The position numbers and the translations under genes were made by a program. DNA of 64,000 nucleotides, taken from contig OU744730.1 in assembly GCA_916613615.1 (NCBI GenBank), positions 35,201,315-35,265,314 on the forward strand, written 5' to 3'. This stretch comes from Steromphala cineraria. Lineage: Eukaryota > Mollusca > Gastropoda > Trochida > Trochidae. Shown in pieces: positions 44,766 to 55,834 of this stretch (its first letter is position 1; every line of letters starts with the position of its first letter). The notes beneath the pieces were generated by a model. It was not told where the DNA came from and did no database searches. It saw only the letters and a program-made list of their open reading frames with translations.

Positions 44766-44970
44766 AAACTTTTAACTCTTTCATTCATTACATTAATGTT
44801 AAACTCAATTTATTGTGTTCATTGATTGTGTGACCTTGATTGTCAAAGGTCAAGGTCAAAAGAAAATGCCCAATTTGGTGAGGCCTGTAAAAGGCGGAAC
44901 AGGGTAAGGTGAAACCCCAAGTTTCAGGGCTGCTCTGCTTTTGCGGTGTCCCGCAAACGCTAATCTAGTT
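44766..44970 (+). repeat. AGGTCA-rich repeat (family B), copy 1 right end
   Basis: It matches 58938-59135: GTGTTCATTGATTGTGTGAC, the AGGTCA words, GGCCTGTAAAAGGCGGAACA, and the end TGCGGTGTCCCGCAAACGCT with AATCTAGTTT. GCGGTGTCCCGC forms a terminal hairpin. Confidence 0.75.
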
Positions 44971-45085
44971 TAGTCCTTTAATTTTCAGCAAAAAATAAGT
45001 AATCTTAAGAGTTAATATTCAATTACGGAATCGATTAAAAAATTAGGGGGTCACTAAAGACTGTATGATGCAGACACAACTACTG

Positions 45086-46825
45086 TTTTTAGCTCATCAG
45101 GACTGAAAGTCCAGATGGGCTTATGGCATGGCCCGTTGTCCGGCGTCCGTCCGTCGTCCGTCCGTCGTCCGTCCGTCCGTAAACTTTTGACACTTTCGAC
45201 TTCTCCTCATGAACCATACACATTAGAGAGCTGAAATTTTGTGTAAAAGTACCTTAGCATATGGAGATTCTAATTTGTAACTTTGGTGACCCTGTGACCC
45301 CAAATAGGGTCACAGGGGTCACAACTTTAAAAACCTATTTTCATCTTCTTCTCCAGTTCCAGAAGGACTAGAGAGTTAAAAATGATATGTGCAGAGTCCT
45401 TGGCCAATGGGGATTCTAATTTGTAACTTTGGTGACCCTGTGACCCCAAATAGGGTCACAGGGGTCACAACCTTAAATACCTATTTTCATCTTCTTCTCC
45501 AGTTCCAAAAGGAGTAGAGAGTTAAAAATTATATGTGCAGACTCCTTGGACAATGGAGATTCTAATTTGTAACTTTGGTGACCCTGTGACCCCAAATAGG
45601 GTCACAGGGGTCACAACCTTAAAAACCTTTTTTCATCTTCTTTTTCAGTTCTAAAAGGACTAGAGAGTTAAAAACGATATGTGCAGACTCCTTGGCCAAT
45701 GGGGATTCTAAATTGTAGATTTCGTGACCCCATGACCCCAAATAGGGTCACAGGGGTCACAACCTTAAATATCTATTTTCATCTTCTTCTCCAGTTCCAG
45801 AAGGACTAGAGAGTTAAAAATTATATTTGCAGACTCCTTGGCCAATGGGGATTCTAATTTGTAACGTTGGTGACCCTGTGATCCCAAATAGGGTCACAGG
45901 GGTCACAACCTTAAATACCTATTTTCATCTTCTTCTCCAGTTCCAAAAGGAGTAGAGGGTTAAAAATTATATGTGCAGACTCCTTGGCTAATGGGGATTC
46001 TAATTTGTAACTTTGGTGACCCTGTGACCCCAAATAGGGTCACAGGGGTCACAACCTTAAAAACCTATTTTCATCTTCTTCTCCAGTACTAAAAGGACCA
46101 AGAGTTAAAAGGGATATGTGCAGACTCCTTGGCCAATGGGGATTCTTAATTGTAGATTTCGTGACCCCATGACCCCATGACCCCAAATAGGGTCACTGGG
46201 GTCACAACCTTAAAAACCAATTCTCATCTTCTTCTCCAGTTCCAAAAGGTCTAGAGAGTTAATATTGATATGTGCAGACTCCTTGGACAATGGGGATTCT
46301 AATTTGTAACTTTTTTGACCCTGTTACCCCAAATAGGGTCACAGGGGTCACAACCTTAAAAAACTATTTTCATCTTCTTCTCAAGTTCTAAAAGGTCTAG
46401 AGAGCTGAAATTATATGTGCAGACTCCTTGGCCAATGGGGATTCTAAATTGTAGATTTCGTGACCCCATGACCCCAAATAGGGTCACAGGGGTCACAACC
46501 TTAAAAACTTATTTTCATCATCATCTTTAGCTCCTAAAGGTCTATTGAGCTGAAAGACTGCATGTAGACTCCTTGGCCAATTGGGATTCTAAACTGTAGG
46601 TTTTGTGACCCCATTGACCCCAAATAGGGTCACAGGGGTCACAACCTTAAAAACTTATTTTTCTCTATTAGATGACAGTCTATGGCAAATTTATTTCTCC
46701 TTGGATATTTTAGTGTGGACTTCTTTCACTGTCTGATATTGGCGATCTAGAAAGTGTTGAATAATAATACATTTGTTTTGTAATTTTTTTATAGGTTTTC
46801 TTGCAATAGTTAACATCAGTTTCAT
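45086..46825 (+). mobile_element. AGCTCAT-type pearl/HINE-like element, copy 3, 146 bp cores
   Basis: It starts TTTTTAGCTCATCAGGACTG with an inverted CAGGACTGAAAGTCC, then CCGTCCGTCGTCCGTCC. About ten units with the anchor TATGTGCAGACTCCTTGG follow at 146 bp spacing (45391, 45537, 45683, 45829, 45975); one interval is 154 bp because CCATGACC is duplicated. Each unit has the inverted pair TGACCC..GGGTCA (CCCCAAATAGGGTCACAGGG). It is related to copy 2 but clearly diverged. Confidence 0.8.
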
Positions 46826-46902
46826 TTTTAGCTCATCTTGCCTGTATAAAGCAAACTTGATATGATGCCTGGTGAGCTACAGAGCCAATGGCTCTATTTT
46901 TT
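46826..46902 (+). mobile_element. Core-less AGCTCAT-type mini element or shared 3' end
   Basis: Within 77 bp both ends of the family occur together: TTTTTAGCTCATCTTGCCTG at the start and GAGCTACAGAGCCAATGGCT with CTATTTTTT at the end, with no CCGT block or core. It is either a deletion derivative inserted at a T run, or the true 3' end of copy 3 with a duplicated start. Confidence 0.55.
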
Positions 46903-47394
46903 ACAACTTCAACTGAAACATTGGCTTTTTATAAAGATTTTAAGGCCTATTCATTCTTGAAATATCTTATGACCAAAAATCAACAAAAGAAACATTACCT
47001 GTGAAGATCTCATTTCATAGAATATGATCTTTATTAGTTGATAACTGTCGATCAATGTGACAGTTGGTACACTGCCTGTCTATTCTTACACTGTTACTTT
47101 CGATGGATTTACACTTTCAGAGAGTTGTTGTTTAACATGAATGTTTTCAAGTAAACATCTGTGGCTGTACGCACATCTTGGGCGTAAGTCTTAGTCCAGG
47201 CGTAAGTATAAATTGCGCCCAATCGCAAATTTACGCCCGTATGCACATCCCCGACGTGAGAGAAGTTACATCATGGTTTACGTCCCGCTTTTACGCCACC
47301 TACCTAGCAGGCGTAAGCTGGGCGTAGGTTAGCAATGGCGGCCGTAGTGTACTGACACCGCAGACAACACCTTAACAGGAACCGAATATTCAGA

Positions 47395-47560
47395 GACAGA
47401 ACCAACCCGTTGGAAGTGTTTGAGGATCTTGAACTCTACAGAAGATTCAGGTTTCGTAGAATAGACATATTCAGGATCGTCCATGCAGTCAGGGATGATA
47501 TCACGTATGATGTTTACCGAAGATCTACTCTGTCACCCGAGTTGCAACTGGGTCTTTTCA
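47395..47560 (+). pseudogene. N-terminal fragment of Harbinger (HARBI1-like) transposase
   Basis: The plus-strand frame reads FEDLELYRRFRFRRIDIFRI followed by VRDDITYDVYRRSTLSPELQ, matching the conserved N-terminal region of HARBI1-like nucleases (ELYRRFRF.R..I..I..). After LQLGLF the similarity ends, where the frame enters sequence that is coding on the other strand. The DDE catalytic part is absent, so this is a dead stub. Confidence 0.65.
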
Positions 47561-47978
47561 GAACGTTGTCGGTGACACAATCAATGTACACCAGTCTACC
47601 TGACTCAACCCCCTCCTCTATCCCCACCAGCGACGGCAAGTCTGTTCCGATGTCAAGAACCCAAGATGTGTAGGTCGACTCTTTAAGTTGAGGTCCGCCT
47701 CCAGTCGATGGATTCTTCATAGAACTAGCATCCCGTTTAGCTCTTCGTAGCAAATCCTTCCACTTCCTCTTGACTTCGACATCACGGTTAACACCGGCTG
47801 ATCGGGAGTTGATCACGGCTGTGATCCGTCTCCATTCCTCCTGTTTATGTCTGTTGGTGACAGAATTTGTCAGCCTTGATTGGAGAATGCTTTTCTTTTC
47901 ACCATACATTTCTAAAAGGCAAATTATCTCCCCATCAGTGAAATTTGGTTTCCTCTGCTTTCCTGATTCCGCAATCAT
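47560..47978 (-). CDS. Harbinger Myb/SANT-like DNA-binding protein
   Basis: In active Harbingers this protein helps the transposase bind the element ends and enter the nucleus. Motifs in the minus-strand frame from the ATG at 47978: KPNFTDGEIICLLEMYGEKK, WRRITAVINSRSAGVNRDVE, VKRKWKDLLRRAKRDAS. This is a Myb/SANT-like trihelical pattern with the tryptophans and the basic third helix (Myb_DNA-bind_5 type). A short acidic C-terminal part (DIGTDLPSLVGIEEG) follows. The frame runs to 47514, but the last ~15 codons are antisense transposase, so the original C-terminus is lost. It is probably still readable but has no partner in this element. Confidence 0.65.
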
Positions 47979-48249
47979 GGATCGCTCAAGAAATACTGCG
48001 AAGTTCTTTAGCGCGATTTCCCGGCACGTACGAAATCTAATTATAGCACGCTAACACTTATGCAGTTACATCAGACTTAGCGGCGCCGGGACAAAGACAC
48101 GGCTGTGCATGCCGCGTAAAAGGGAGGCGCTGCTAAGCCTAGCGTAACGCTTTACGCCTGGCGTAGCCTGCGTCTGAGATGTGCATACGGCCACTGAAGA
48201 ATTATATGGCCTGTTTATTATATGAAAGCATTAGGCTCATGAACTATTT

Positions 48250-49531
48250 TTATCCCCCGCAACAACGAAGTTGCGGGGGGTATTAAAATGGGTACCGTCC
48301 GTCCGTCCGTCCGTCCGTCCGTTACACTTTGTGTCCGGCTCATAACTTTCTAACTAATCAACCATTTCAATTCAAATTCGTCATGGACATGAAGAAACAT
48401 GTAATAATGTGTCATGAAGAACAATTTTCTGAAAATCTACATAAAATATTAGGATTTTGGAGAAAAAGTGGTAAATTTTGTAAGAAATCTGTTACAAGTC
48501 CCGTCCGGCTCACAACTTCTAAACTAATTATCACATATTGATAAAATTTGATATGGAAATACATAATCATATGAAGGTGTGTCATGAAGAACAATTTTGG
48601 AAATATTTGTATAAAATTTTGCCTATTTGGCAAAAAATGAGGACTCTGTTGGAAAACTGTTACAAGTCCTGTCCGGCTCATAACTTCTCAACTAATCATC
48701 ACATATTGATAAAATTTGATATGGAGATACATAATCATATGAAGGTGTGTCATGAAGAACAATTTGGAAATATTGTTGTAAAATTTTGCCTTTTTTGGTA
48801 AAAAATGAGACTCTGTTGGAAAACTGTTACAAATCCTGTCCGGCTCATAACTTCTAAACTAATCATCACATATTGATCAAATTTGATATGGAGATACATA
48901 ATCATATGAAGATGTGTCATGAAGAACAATTTTGAAAATATTTTTATAAAATTTTGCCTTTTTTGGCAAAAAATGAGGACTGTTGGAAAACTGTTACAAG
49001 TCCTGTCCGGCTCATAACTTCTAAACTAATCATCACATATTGATAAAATTTGATATGGAGATACATAATCATATGAAGGTGTGTCATGAAGAACAATTTT
49101 GGAAATATTTGTATAAAATTTTGCCCTTTTTGGCCAAAAATTAGGACTCTGTTGGAAAACTGTTACAAGTCCTGTCTATCTCACAACTAAACTAATCATC
49201 AAATTTGTTATGGAGATACAAAATCATATGTTGGTGTGTCATGAAGAACAGTTTTGAAAATATGTTTGTTTAAATATGATCAAATTGATCTTGGAGATCC
49301 AAATACATAAATTCATTTGGTTGATTTTAATTTTGTCAGTTAACTCGAATTATGCCCAACAGTGAACATAAAGTTGGTATGATTTAGTTTTTTATTAGAA
49401 TAGTTTCTTTCATATCCTGGAAATTTTTTGTTATTTGGTGCGACAAAAATTAATCAGCAATATGATAAGGAAAACCTATACATATTGTGCAATTTGCGGG
49501 GGATATAGCTCGACCATGTCAGCTGCTTGTA
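48250..49531 (+). mobile_element. Pearl/HINE-like element (family A), copy 3, most complete
   Basis: It starts TTATCCCCCGCAACAACG with inverted GTTGCGGGGGGTATTA, then GTACCGTCCGTCCGTCCGTC. Cores have anchor GTTACAA.TCC at 48491, 48659, 48826, 48993 and 49162 (167-169 bp). It ends GCAATTTGCGGGGGATATAG, CTCGACCATGTCAGCTGCTT and GT. The ORFs through it are repeat by-products. It defines the family for the copies at 23825 and 41002. Confidence 0.8.
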
Positions 49532-49672
49532 TTTCCTAGATTTGATCAGTATTCAATATTTACAGATTTCAAAGGATAACATTTTAACATCTTGTTTTAA
49601 GAACAGTTTGTATATCACATACAATAAATAACAAATTTTCACAAGTTATTTTACAGACGTCAACTATTTCTT

Positions 49673-49985
49673 TTTATCCCCCCGGCTCTGGAAACGTTAG
49701 ATCGTTCCGATAATGTTTCGGAGCACAACTCCAAAACGGTGAGACCAAGCTCGACAAAACTTGGTATGTGCAACGGGCATCATGCAGAGATGTGCCTTTT
49801 GGGGTTTTCAACTTCTTTGCTTTTTTATTTTTACCCGTTTCCATGGAAACGTAACATAGGATTTTGTTTCTGGAGAACAACTCCAAAATGCTGAGACCTA
49901 GCTCGATGAAACTTGGTATGTGCAACGGGCATCATGTGGAGATGTGCCTTTTGGGGTTTCCATGGATCTTGCTTTTCTGCTTTTG
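49673..49985 (+). repeat. Short tandem element, 152 bp units
   Basis: It starts TTTTATCCCCCCGGCTCTGG. Two units share GAGACC.AGCTCGA and AACTTGGTATGTGCAACGGG at 152 bp spacing (49741, 49893). It is probably a truncated member of the same architectural class, lacking the CCGT block. Confidence 0.55.
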
Positions 49986-49989
49986 TGAC

Positions 49990-50315
49990 ACATTTGGAAA
50001 GCCTGCTTGACCAGTTGCCAGTACTGCAGCATTCTACCATCTTGATGGGGGACTTCAATGCTACAGGACCATAACTTGACCAGCTGACAAACGCAATGTC
50101 AAGATATGGCCTTGTTCAACATGTCTAGACTTATCTCCCACACACTCTGCTGGTGGCAATCTAGATCTGCTGTTCAACATGTCTAGACTTATCTCCCACA
50201 CACTCTGCTGGTGGCACTCTAGATCTGCTGTTCAGCACATCAGTGCCTCGTCAATGCCATTAATTCCCAGTGCCCTACTTAGACCATCACATTGTCTGGG
50301 CCATTTGTAAACAAA
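49990..50315 (+). pseudogene. LINE endonuclease fragment with a 60 bp internal duplication
   Basis: Motifs of the LINE AP endonuclease appear in shifted frames: LLDQLPVLQHSTILMGDFNA (about 50005), HSAGGNLDLLF (about 50200) and LDHHIVW (about 50280), corresponding to the GDFN and SDH catalytic blocks. The segment CTGTTCAACATGTCTAGACT through the following ~55 bases is present twice in tandem (around 50110 and 50170). No RT follows. It is an isolated remnant, unrelated in sequence to the LINE at 26-30 kb as far as I can see. Confidence 0.6.
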
Positions 50316-50319
50316 CATG

Positions 50320-51265
50320 GCGGGAAGTTAAGCAATCATGTGAGTGATTGTCCACAGATGTGACAGATTTTACGATAATTTGTGAAGCATATTTCTTATA
50401 TATGTTGGTGATTTTAATTGAGACTTGCTATTGAACCCGAGTCGCTCATGAAATAAAGTAGATATTTGATCTTGATTGAACAACAAAAGATTGATACGTT
50501 TCATGGAAATCTTTTTTTTTTTTCAGTGACAATTTCTTTCTTGATTTGTAAGTTGTATGGCTGAAATAGAATATATATGTATATATAACTGATAATTTAA
50601 CGACTGTGGTCGATTTATTGGAACGTGAAAATGACCATTTGGTGCATGGTTGAAATGTTTAGGGTGATTTGAACTTTTTAACCTCAGATAAACGTACGTG
50701 GTTGAATTATCAGAGATGTCAATTTAATAAAAAATTACAGTATATCTTTAATTGCACCTATATACAAAAGAACAACTCTAGTTACAAATCTCAATTAAAT
50801 GATGATGACTGATGTGTTGTTTATACATTATTTCAATAGGGCATTAGAAAAAAAAAAATTTCAATGACAATCTAAATGTTTAACTCTTATACATATAGAA
50901 GAAATTTTTCACAACAATACAATACCCGATATCGGTGACATAAAAGAATGATTAAAGATTAATTAAATCAACCATACCCAAAATAATTTGTAACCTTTAG
51001 ATAGAGCAAAAACATCATTCTTAATTTTAACAGGTTATTATTTACTAAATGGAGAAAAAAGGATGTTAGGGTATACAAATGCTATTTGATGTTTCCTTAT
51101 TAGCTGAAGTTATAAAATAGCCAGTTGTTGATAATTGTGCTTTATGTCTAATGATGTAATATGTAATAACCTTCTTACTATTGTCATCGTGTAATAGCTC
51201 TTAATTAGGAAGTTGACAGGAATTATGGCAGACAGTAAAATATTTGTGTGAAAGTAATTTTTTAA
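50320..51265. other. AT-rich spacer before the second DIRS
   Basis: No gene, repeat or RNA was recognised. Confidence 0.4.
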
Positions 51266-51270
51266 TAAGT

Positions 51271-51336
51271 AATTCTACCTTGCTGTATGACGTAACCTTA
51301 GAGGTCACGTGAGATGCGCACGCAGCCTGACGTCAT
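51271..51336. repeat. DIRS-2 left inverted terminal repeat
   Basis: AATTCTACCTTGCTGTATGA to CGCAGCCTGACGTCAT. It pairs with 56022-56084 with a few differences (TATGACGTAACC versus TTGACGAAC, CACGTG versus CATGTG), more divergence than in the DIRS at 12 kb. Confidence 0.85.
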
Positions 51337-51561
51337 TAGCGCATTTGTCGTGACCGTGTAAGCACGGTCGACGTCGAGAGACAGCTTCTGTAAATTTAGC
51401 TCAAAATTGAGTTAGGTTATAGAAGCAACCTATTTTTCTGAAAATACACACAATTGTGTTCAACAATCGAACAATTTCGTTCTTGTTACGGATAGCCTTG
51501 GGCTGCGTTACTGTGTTAGTGCGTGTACTGCCGTGGTGTAGAAATTCGCACGTGGTCCAAC

Positions 51562-52776
51562 ATGGCCGATGGAAACGGCGAGTCATTCGATTTGGCCAGT
51601 TCAGTCTTTAAGTCGAAAGAAACTAAAGCAAGCCAGGCTAAAAAATCTAACAGAAAGACTATTAAACCTGTTTCCGAACCTCAACCTTCTAATTCGGCAG
51701 CTGGTAGTTTGGAAAATTCCACTGGCAATCCCAATGGTAATGCGAAGAGTGACACGACAGCGGCGCATCGCTCAGACAGTGACATGGCCAGTTTCCGAGC
51801 AGAAATGCTGGAGAATCATCGCCAAAACATGGCAGAATTGAAGTCGGTCATCTCTGAAAGTTTTCAGTCTCGCGATAGGAAACGTGACCATGACTCTGAT
51901 TCGGACATTGAACCTTCTCAGAAACGCTTTGCCTCGCATGATCAATCGCATGATGAAGTTGTGGCACAGATCGACGACTTGCTCTGTGACGATGAGGTTT
52001 CTCACTTCGACAATTCAGAAAATGAAGACGAATTCGAGAATGCACTCGAGATGGAATACACTACCGCTGAGAAAACTGGACCAGAAGTTAGTGAGAAAAT
52101 GGCATCGATTGTCAACAAAGTGCTGAAAACACGAATGGATGACGAGAAGTCAAAAGTTATTATGGATAAATTTCAGAGACCAGGGAATGTCGATCTCTTC
52201 ATGCCAAAAGTCAACACTGAGATTTGGTCAAAACTGAAACCAGTGACACGCTCGAAAGACATTCGCATGCAGAAAGTTGGAGATAAGATTGTTCGTAGTT
52301 CGTACGCCATTATCAGTCTCACAAATGAACTTTTGGATTCAAAGAAAAAGAAAACCCCGCTCAGCGGAGAAAAACTGACAAGTGCCATTAAAACGGGACT
52401 TGATGCGGTTTCTATTCTTGGACTTTCGGCGCAAGAGATGAACCAATGAAGACGTGAGAATCTGAGACCAGATCTGAATTACCAATATAAGCAGTTGTGT
52501 AATCAAGACTACGAGGGAGCTTCGTCCAAATTTCTTTTCGGAGAAGATTTGGGTCGAACAGTGAAAGACATAAACGAAACTAACAAAGTGGGTCAAAATG
52601 TCACTGGTACAAGTGGTTCGTCGTATGGTTTCAAGGGACGCTCTTAGTCTTAACCAGGCTTTCAGAAGGGGAAAGGTTTTTTAGGAAACCAATTTCGGAG
52701 GCCACACGGACCGAACATGAGATTCGAACCGAAGATGGAGAGGGGAAGAGGCAGAGGGAAATCCCTTCGCAAGTAA
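51562..52776 (+). pseudogene. DIRS-2 gag-like protein with three in-frame stops
   Basis: It starts at ATG 51562 (MADGNGESFDLASSVF). The N-terminal ~110 residues are polar. A middle region has DIEPSQKRF and an acidic stretch. A helical region follows (NKVLKTRMDDEKSKVIMDKF, VRSSYAIISLTNELLDSKK), then the family-typical LRPDLNYQYKQLC and FLFGEDLGRTVKDINETNKV. The tail is arginine/glycine-rich (GRGRGKSLRK) and ends at 52776. The same frame is closed by TGA at 52447, TAG at 52645 and TAA at 52651. Each could derive from CGA, CAG or CAA by one C-to-T change. Gag-like identity comes from position and the conserved segment before the stop. Confidence 0.75.
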
Positions 52777-52789
52777 AGACACCGGTAGG

Positions 52790-54710
52790 TGAGTTATCCC
52801 CCTTTGATTGGCAATTTTACTTTGAAAGCTTGAAATCTGAACTGCTTACACATGTAGATGATTTCAAAGCAGGACAGTTAAAAATCATTATGATTATTGG
52901 GCAAATATTACAACAGATCGTCACATTCTGAGAATTATTTCAGGGGTAGAGATTGAATTTGTTGATCGCCCAATTCTGAGTGAAAACCCTTTTCCATATC
53001 GGTTTGATAGTGAAACTAGCAAATTGATTGCATTGAAATAAGCAAATTTATCAAAAAAGGAATTGTTGAGCTATCCCACCATGAACCTGGGGAGTTTATC
53101 TCAAATATCTTTAGCAGAGAGAAAAAAGATGGATCGATTAGAGTTATTCTCGATTTATCCAATTTGAATGAAGAAATCATTTATAGACATTTTAAAATGG
53201 ATTCTCTCCAGACTGCTATTAATTTCATTACACCAAGTTGTTTTATGGCTTCAATTGATTTAAAAGAGGCATATTACTCCGTACCTGTCAAGCAGTCTGA
53301 CAGAAAATATTTAAAGTTTTTCTGGAAAAATCAATTGTTTCAATTTGCCTGTTTACCAATGGGGTTAACATCTTCCCCAAGATTGTTCACTAAAATTACC
53401 AAAGTGTTTTTCTCTGAATTGAGGAAAATGGGTCACATTAGCACTAGCTATATCGATGATTGTTTGCTAATTGGAGATTCATTGGATGATTGTAGAGCAA
53501 ATGTTAAAGATACAGTTAAGGCTGCTATCAAATCTGGTTTCACTATAAATCCAACCAAGTCACAGTTAGAACCTGTTCAGGAAATTACTCATTTAGGATT
53601 TGTTTTGAATTCGCTTGACATGACTATCAGATTGACTGAGCGCAAGGCTTTGCATATCAAAGAAAGATGTAGTTGCCTGTTGAGTTGTGAATTTGTTACA
53701 ATTCGTCAGTTAGCAGAGGTGATAGGTTTGATGGTAGCAGCATTTCCAAGTGTACCTTATGCCAAATTTTATTATAGAAGGTGTGACAATTTTAAATCAA
53801 AATCTCTTAAGATTAACAAAGGGAATTTTGAGGCCAAAGTGATTTTGCCTAACACATGCAAGACAGATTTGATCTGGTGGGTTGACAATATTGTAGGTTG
53901 CAGCAAGTCTTTGCTTGTTACCCCTCCTTCCATTATTCTGACATGTGATGCGTCAGGAAAGGGGTGGGGGGGGGGGGGGAGTGTTTGGGTCGATTCACAC
54001 CAGAGGGGTGTGGACAAAGGACGAGTGCAAGAGTGCAAGAGACACATTAACGAATTGGAGCTATTAGCAGCCAAATTCACAATAATGAGCTTCTGTAAAG
54101 GCATGAGTAAAGTTCATGTTTTGATAAGATCTGACAATTCAACTACAGTAGCCTATGTCAATAACCTAGGAGGCACTAAAACTGGTTGTAATGAAATTAC
54201 TAGGGATATTGTCAAATTTGCAATAGATCATCAGTTAACTATCAGTGCTACTCATTTGCCAGGTGAACTTAATGTAGAAGCCGACAAAGAAAGCCGTTCA
54301 GGTAGTGATAACACTGAATGGGAGTTAAACTCTGAAGTTTTTAAGGAAATCACAGAAGTTTATGGTTTTCCATCAGTCGACTTGTTTGCTTCTAAAGTTC
54401 TAGAGTTAATGCTAAAGTGCAGAGCTACATGTCATTTAGACCAGATCCATTCGCAGTTGCTATTGATGCTTTTTCCATTGGTTGGGCAGATTCTTTGTGT
54501 TATGCTTTTCCGCCTTTTTGCCTTATAAGTAAGGTTCTGAGAAAATTTTTAAATGAGAAAGTAACATGTATTTTGGTAGTGCCTTGGTGGACTACTCAAT
54601 GTTGGTTTCCTACTGCTTTGAGAATGCTAACTGATTTCCCTTTGTTGTTACCCAGGACTCGAGACGTCCTGCATCACCCGGGGATGAGCAGCGACAACCT
54701 TCCGAAGATG
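52790..54710 (+). pseudogene. DIRS-2 reverse transcriptase / RNase H, several frameshifts
   Basis: The RT core (53164-54400) is a single open frame: VILDLSNLNEEIIYRHFKMD, CFMASIDLKEAYYSVPVKQS, FACLPMGLTSSPRLFTKI and catalytic YIDD (53449-53460). RNase H follows with TCDASGKGWGG, HINELELLAAKF, IRSDNSTTVAYVNN and LNVEADKESR. Upstream, HYDYWANITTDRHILRIISG and FIKKGIVELSHHEPGEF are in other frames, giving frameshifts near 52880 and 53035. Downstream the frame shifts near 54405 into DPFAVAIDAFSIGWADSLCY and VVPWWTTQCWFPTALRMLTD, the usual end of DIRS RT/RNase H proteins. A G run at 53966-53981 lies in the RNase H part. The protein as it stands is inactive. Confidence 0.88.
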
Positions 54711-55699
54711 ATGTTGCTGGCATTGCGGGTCTCGGGGAACAATATCTCAAGCTCAAACTTTCACAAGCAGCTAAGGATATCATCCTACAGTCTTGGCGGA
54801 CAAGCACAAAGAGACAATACAGAGTGTATATCAGGAAGTGGCTTCGGTACTGTGCTGAAAGGGAAGTGGATCCCATTTCGCCAAATATAGAGACAGTAAT
54901 AGAGTTTCTGACAGAACTATTCTCTAATGGCTTACAGTACAGTGCCATTAATACAGCTAGATGTGCCTTATCTACCATTGTATTTTACAATAACAAACCT
55001 GTCGGTTCAGCACCTATAGTTATAAGATTTCTCAAAGGTGTTTTTAACCCGAGACCCTCTTTACCTCGCAACAATTCAACTTGGGATGCAGATATCTTAC
55101 TTGTTTATTTGCGAAGACTTTCGCCTGTTAAAAAACTGAGTCTCAAATATTTGACTTTTAAGTTGCTTGGATTGATCGTTTTGCTGTCAGGTCAGAGACT
55201 CCAAACCGTGTCATGTATTGATTTGAGAAATGTTTTTATCTCAAAAGGAACAATTAAGTTTACATTTGGAGATTTGTTGAAACAATCTAGACTAGGTTTT
55301 CAACAAAAAGAGATTATTATTAGAGGTTTTCCTCCAGACAGGAGACTTTGTATTATTACAGTTTTTTCTGAGTATTTGGCCAGAACAAAGAGCGTTCGCC
55401 TCGGCCATTTGTTGTTTATCAGTTTCATTAAACCATTTAAAGCAGTGACCAGAGAGACTTTAAGTAGGTGGTTAAGGAAGTTGCTTTTAGCAGCAGGTGT
55501 GAACATGGACAGGTTTGTCCCTCATAGCACAAGATCAGCGTCAACTACGGCGGCTCTGAGGAGCCAGGTACCAGTTGAGACTATTATGGAAACGGCAGGT
55601 TGGACCCGTCAATCTACATTTACTAAGTTTTATCACAAGAATGTTGTTCTTCCTGGACTGTTTTCCAAGAAATTGTTGGACTTAGTTCCAAGGAGTTAA
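54631..55699 (+). CDS. DIRS-2 tyrosine recombinase, apparently intact
   Basis: The enzyme would integrate a circular DNA copy by strand exchange. The frame is open from 54631, overlapping the RT/RNase H end; no ATG was chosen with confidence, and translation may depend on the upstream ORF. The N-terminal SAM-like region has QSWRTSTKRQYRVYIRKWLR and SAINTARCALSTIVFY. The catalytic domain has the first Arg in LSGQRLQTVSCID (55196-55198), H-x-x-R as HSTR (55523-55534), the second-histidine position occupied by Trp in ETAGWTRQSTF, and nucleophile Tyr in KFYHKNV (55631-55633). The protein ends LLDLVPRS. No stop or frameshift interrupts it, unlike the rest of the element. It is followed by the ICR. 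Confidence 0.88.
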
Positions 55700-55834
55700 T
55701 CCATTGTTACGGATTTTGTTGTGAAATCTGCAGATAAATCTTTGTGTTATATAAATGATATGGAACACAATACTTGTTGTCATTCTTTTTAAGTTTCTAG
55801 GCTTGTTTGAGGTGATTGGCTTCAACTTTGAACA

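Larger units (their letters stand above)
47160..48197. mobile_element. Internally deleted PIF/Harbinger element
   Basis: The ends GTGGCTGTACGCACATCT and AGATGTGCATACGGCCAC are inverted. Within the element lie the start of a HARBI1-type transposase (plus strand) and an almost complete Myb/SANT-like gene (minus strand), converging and directly abutting. Normal Harbingers carry both genes full length, so most of the transposase is deleted. GC-rich hairpins (GGCGTAAG..CTTACGCC) lie near the ends. The 3 bp target duplication is not clear. Confidence 0.7.

Noticed and set aside
47770..48054. 94-codon plus-strand ORF
   Set aside because: It is antisense to the Myb/SANT-like gene, whose domain pattern decides the strand.
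48412..48801. Overlapping ORFs on both strands with repeated MRTGLVT/IHNHMKVCHEEQ-like segments
   Set aside because: They follow the ~168 bp repeat units and have no independent support as genes.
51569..52126. Alternative frames inside the DIRS-2 gag
   Set aside because: Shadows of the frame beginning at ATG 51562, which continues to the conserved gag segment.
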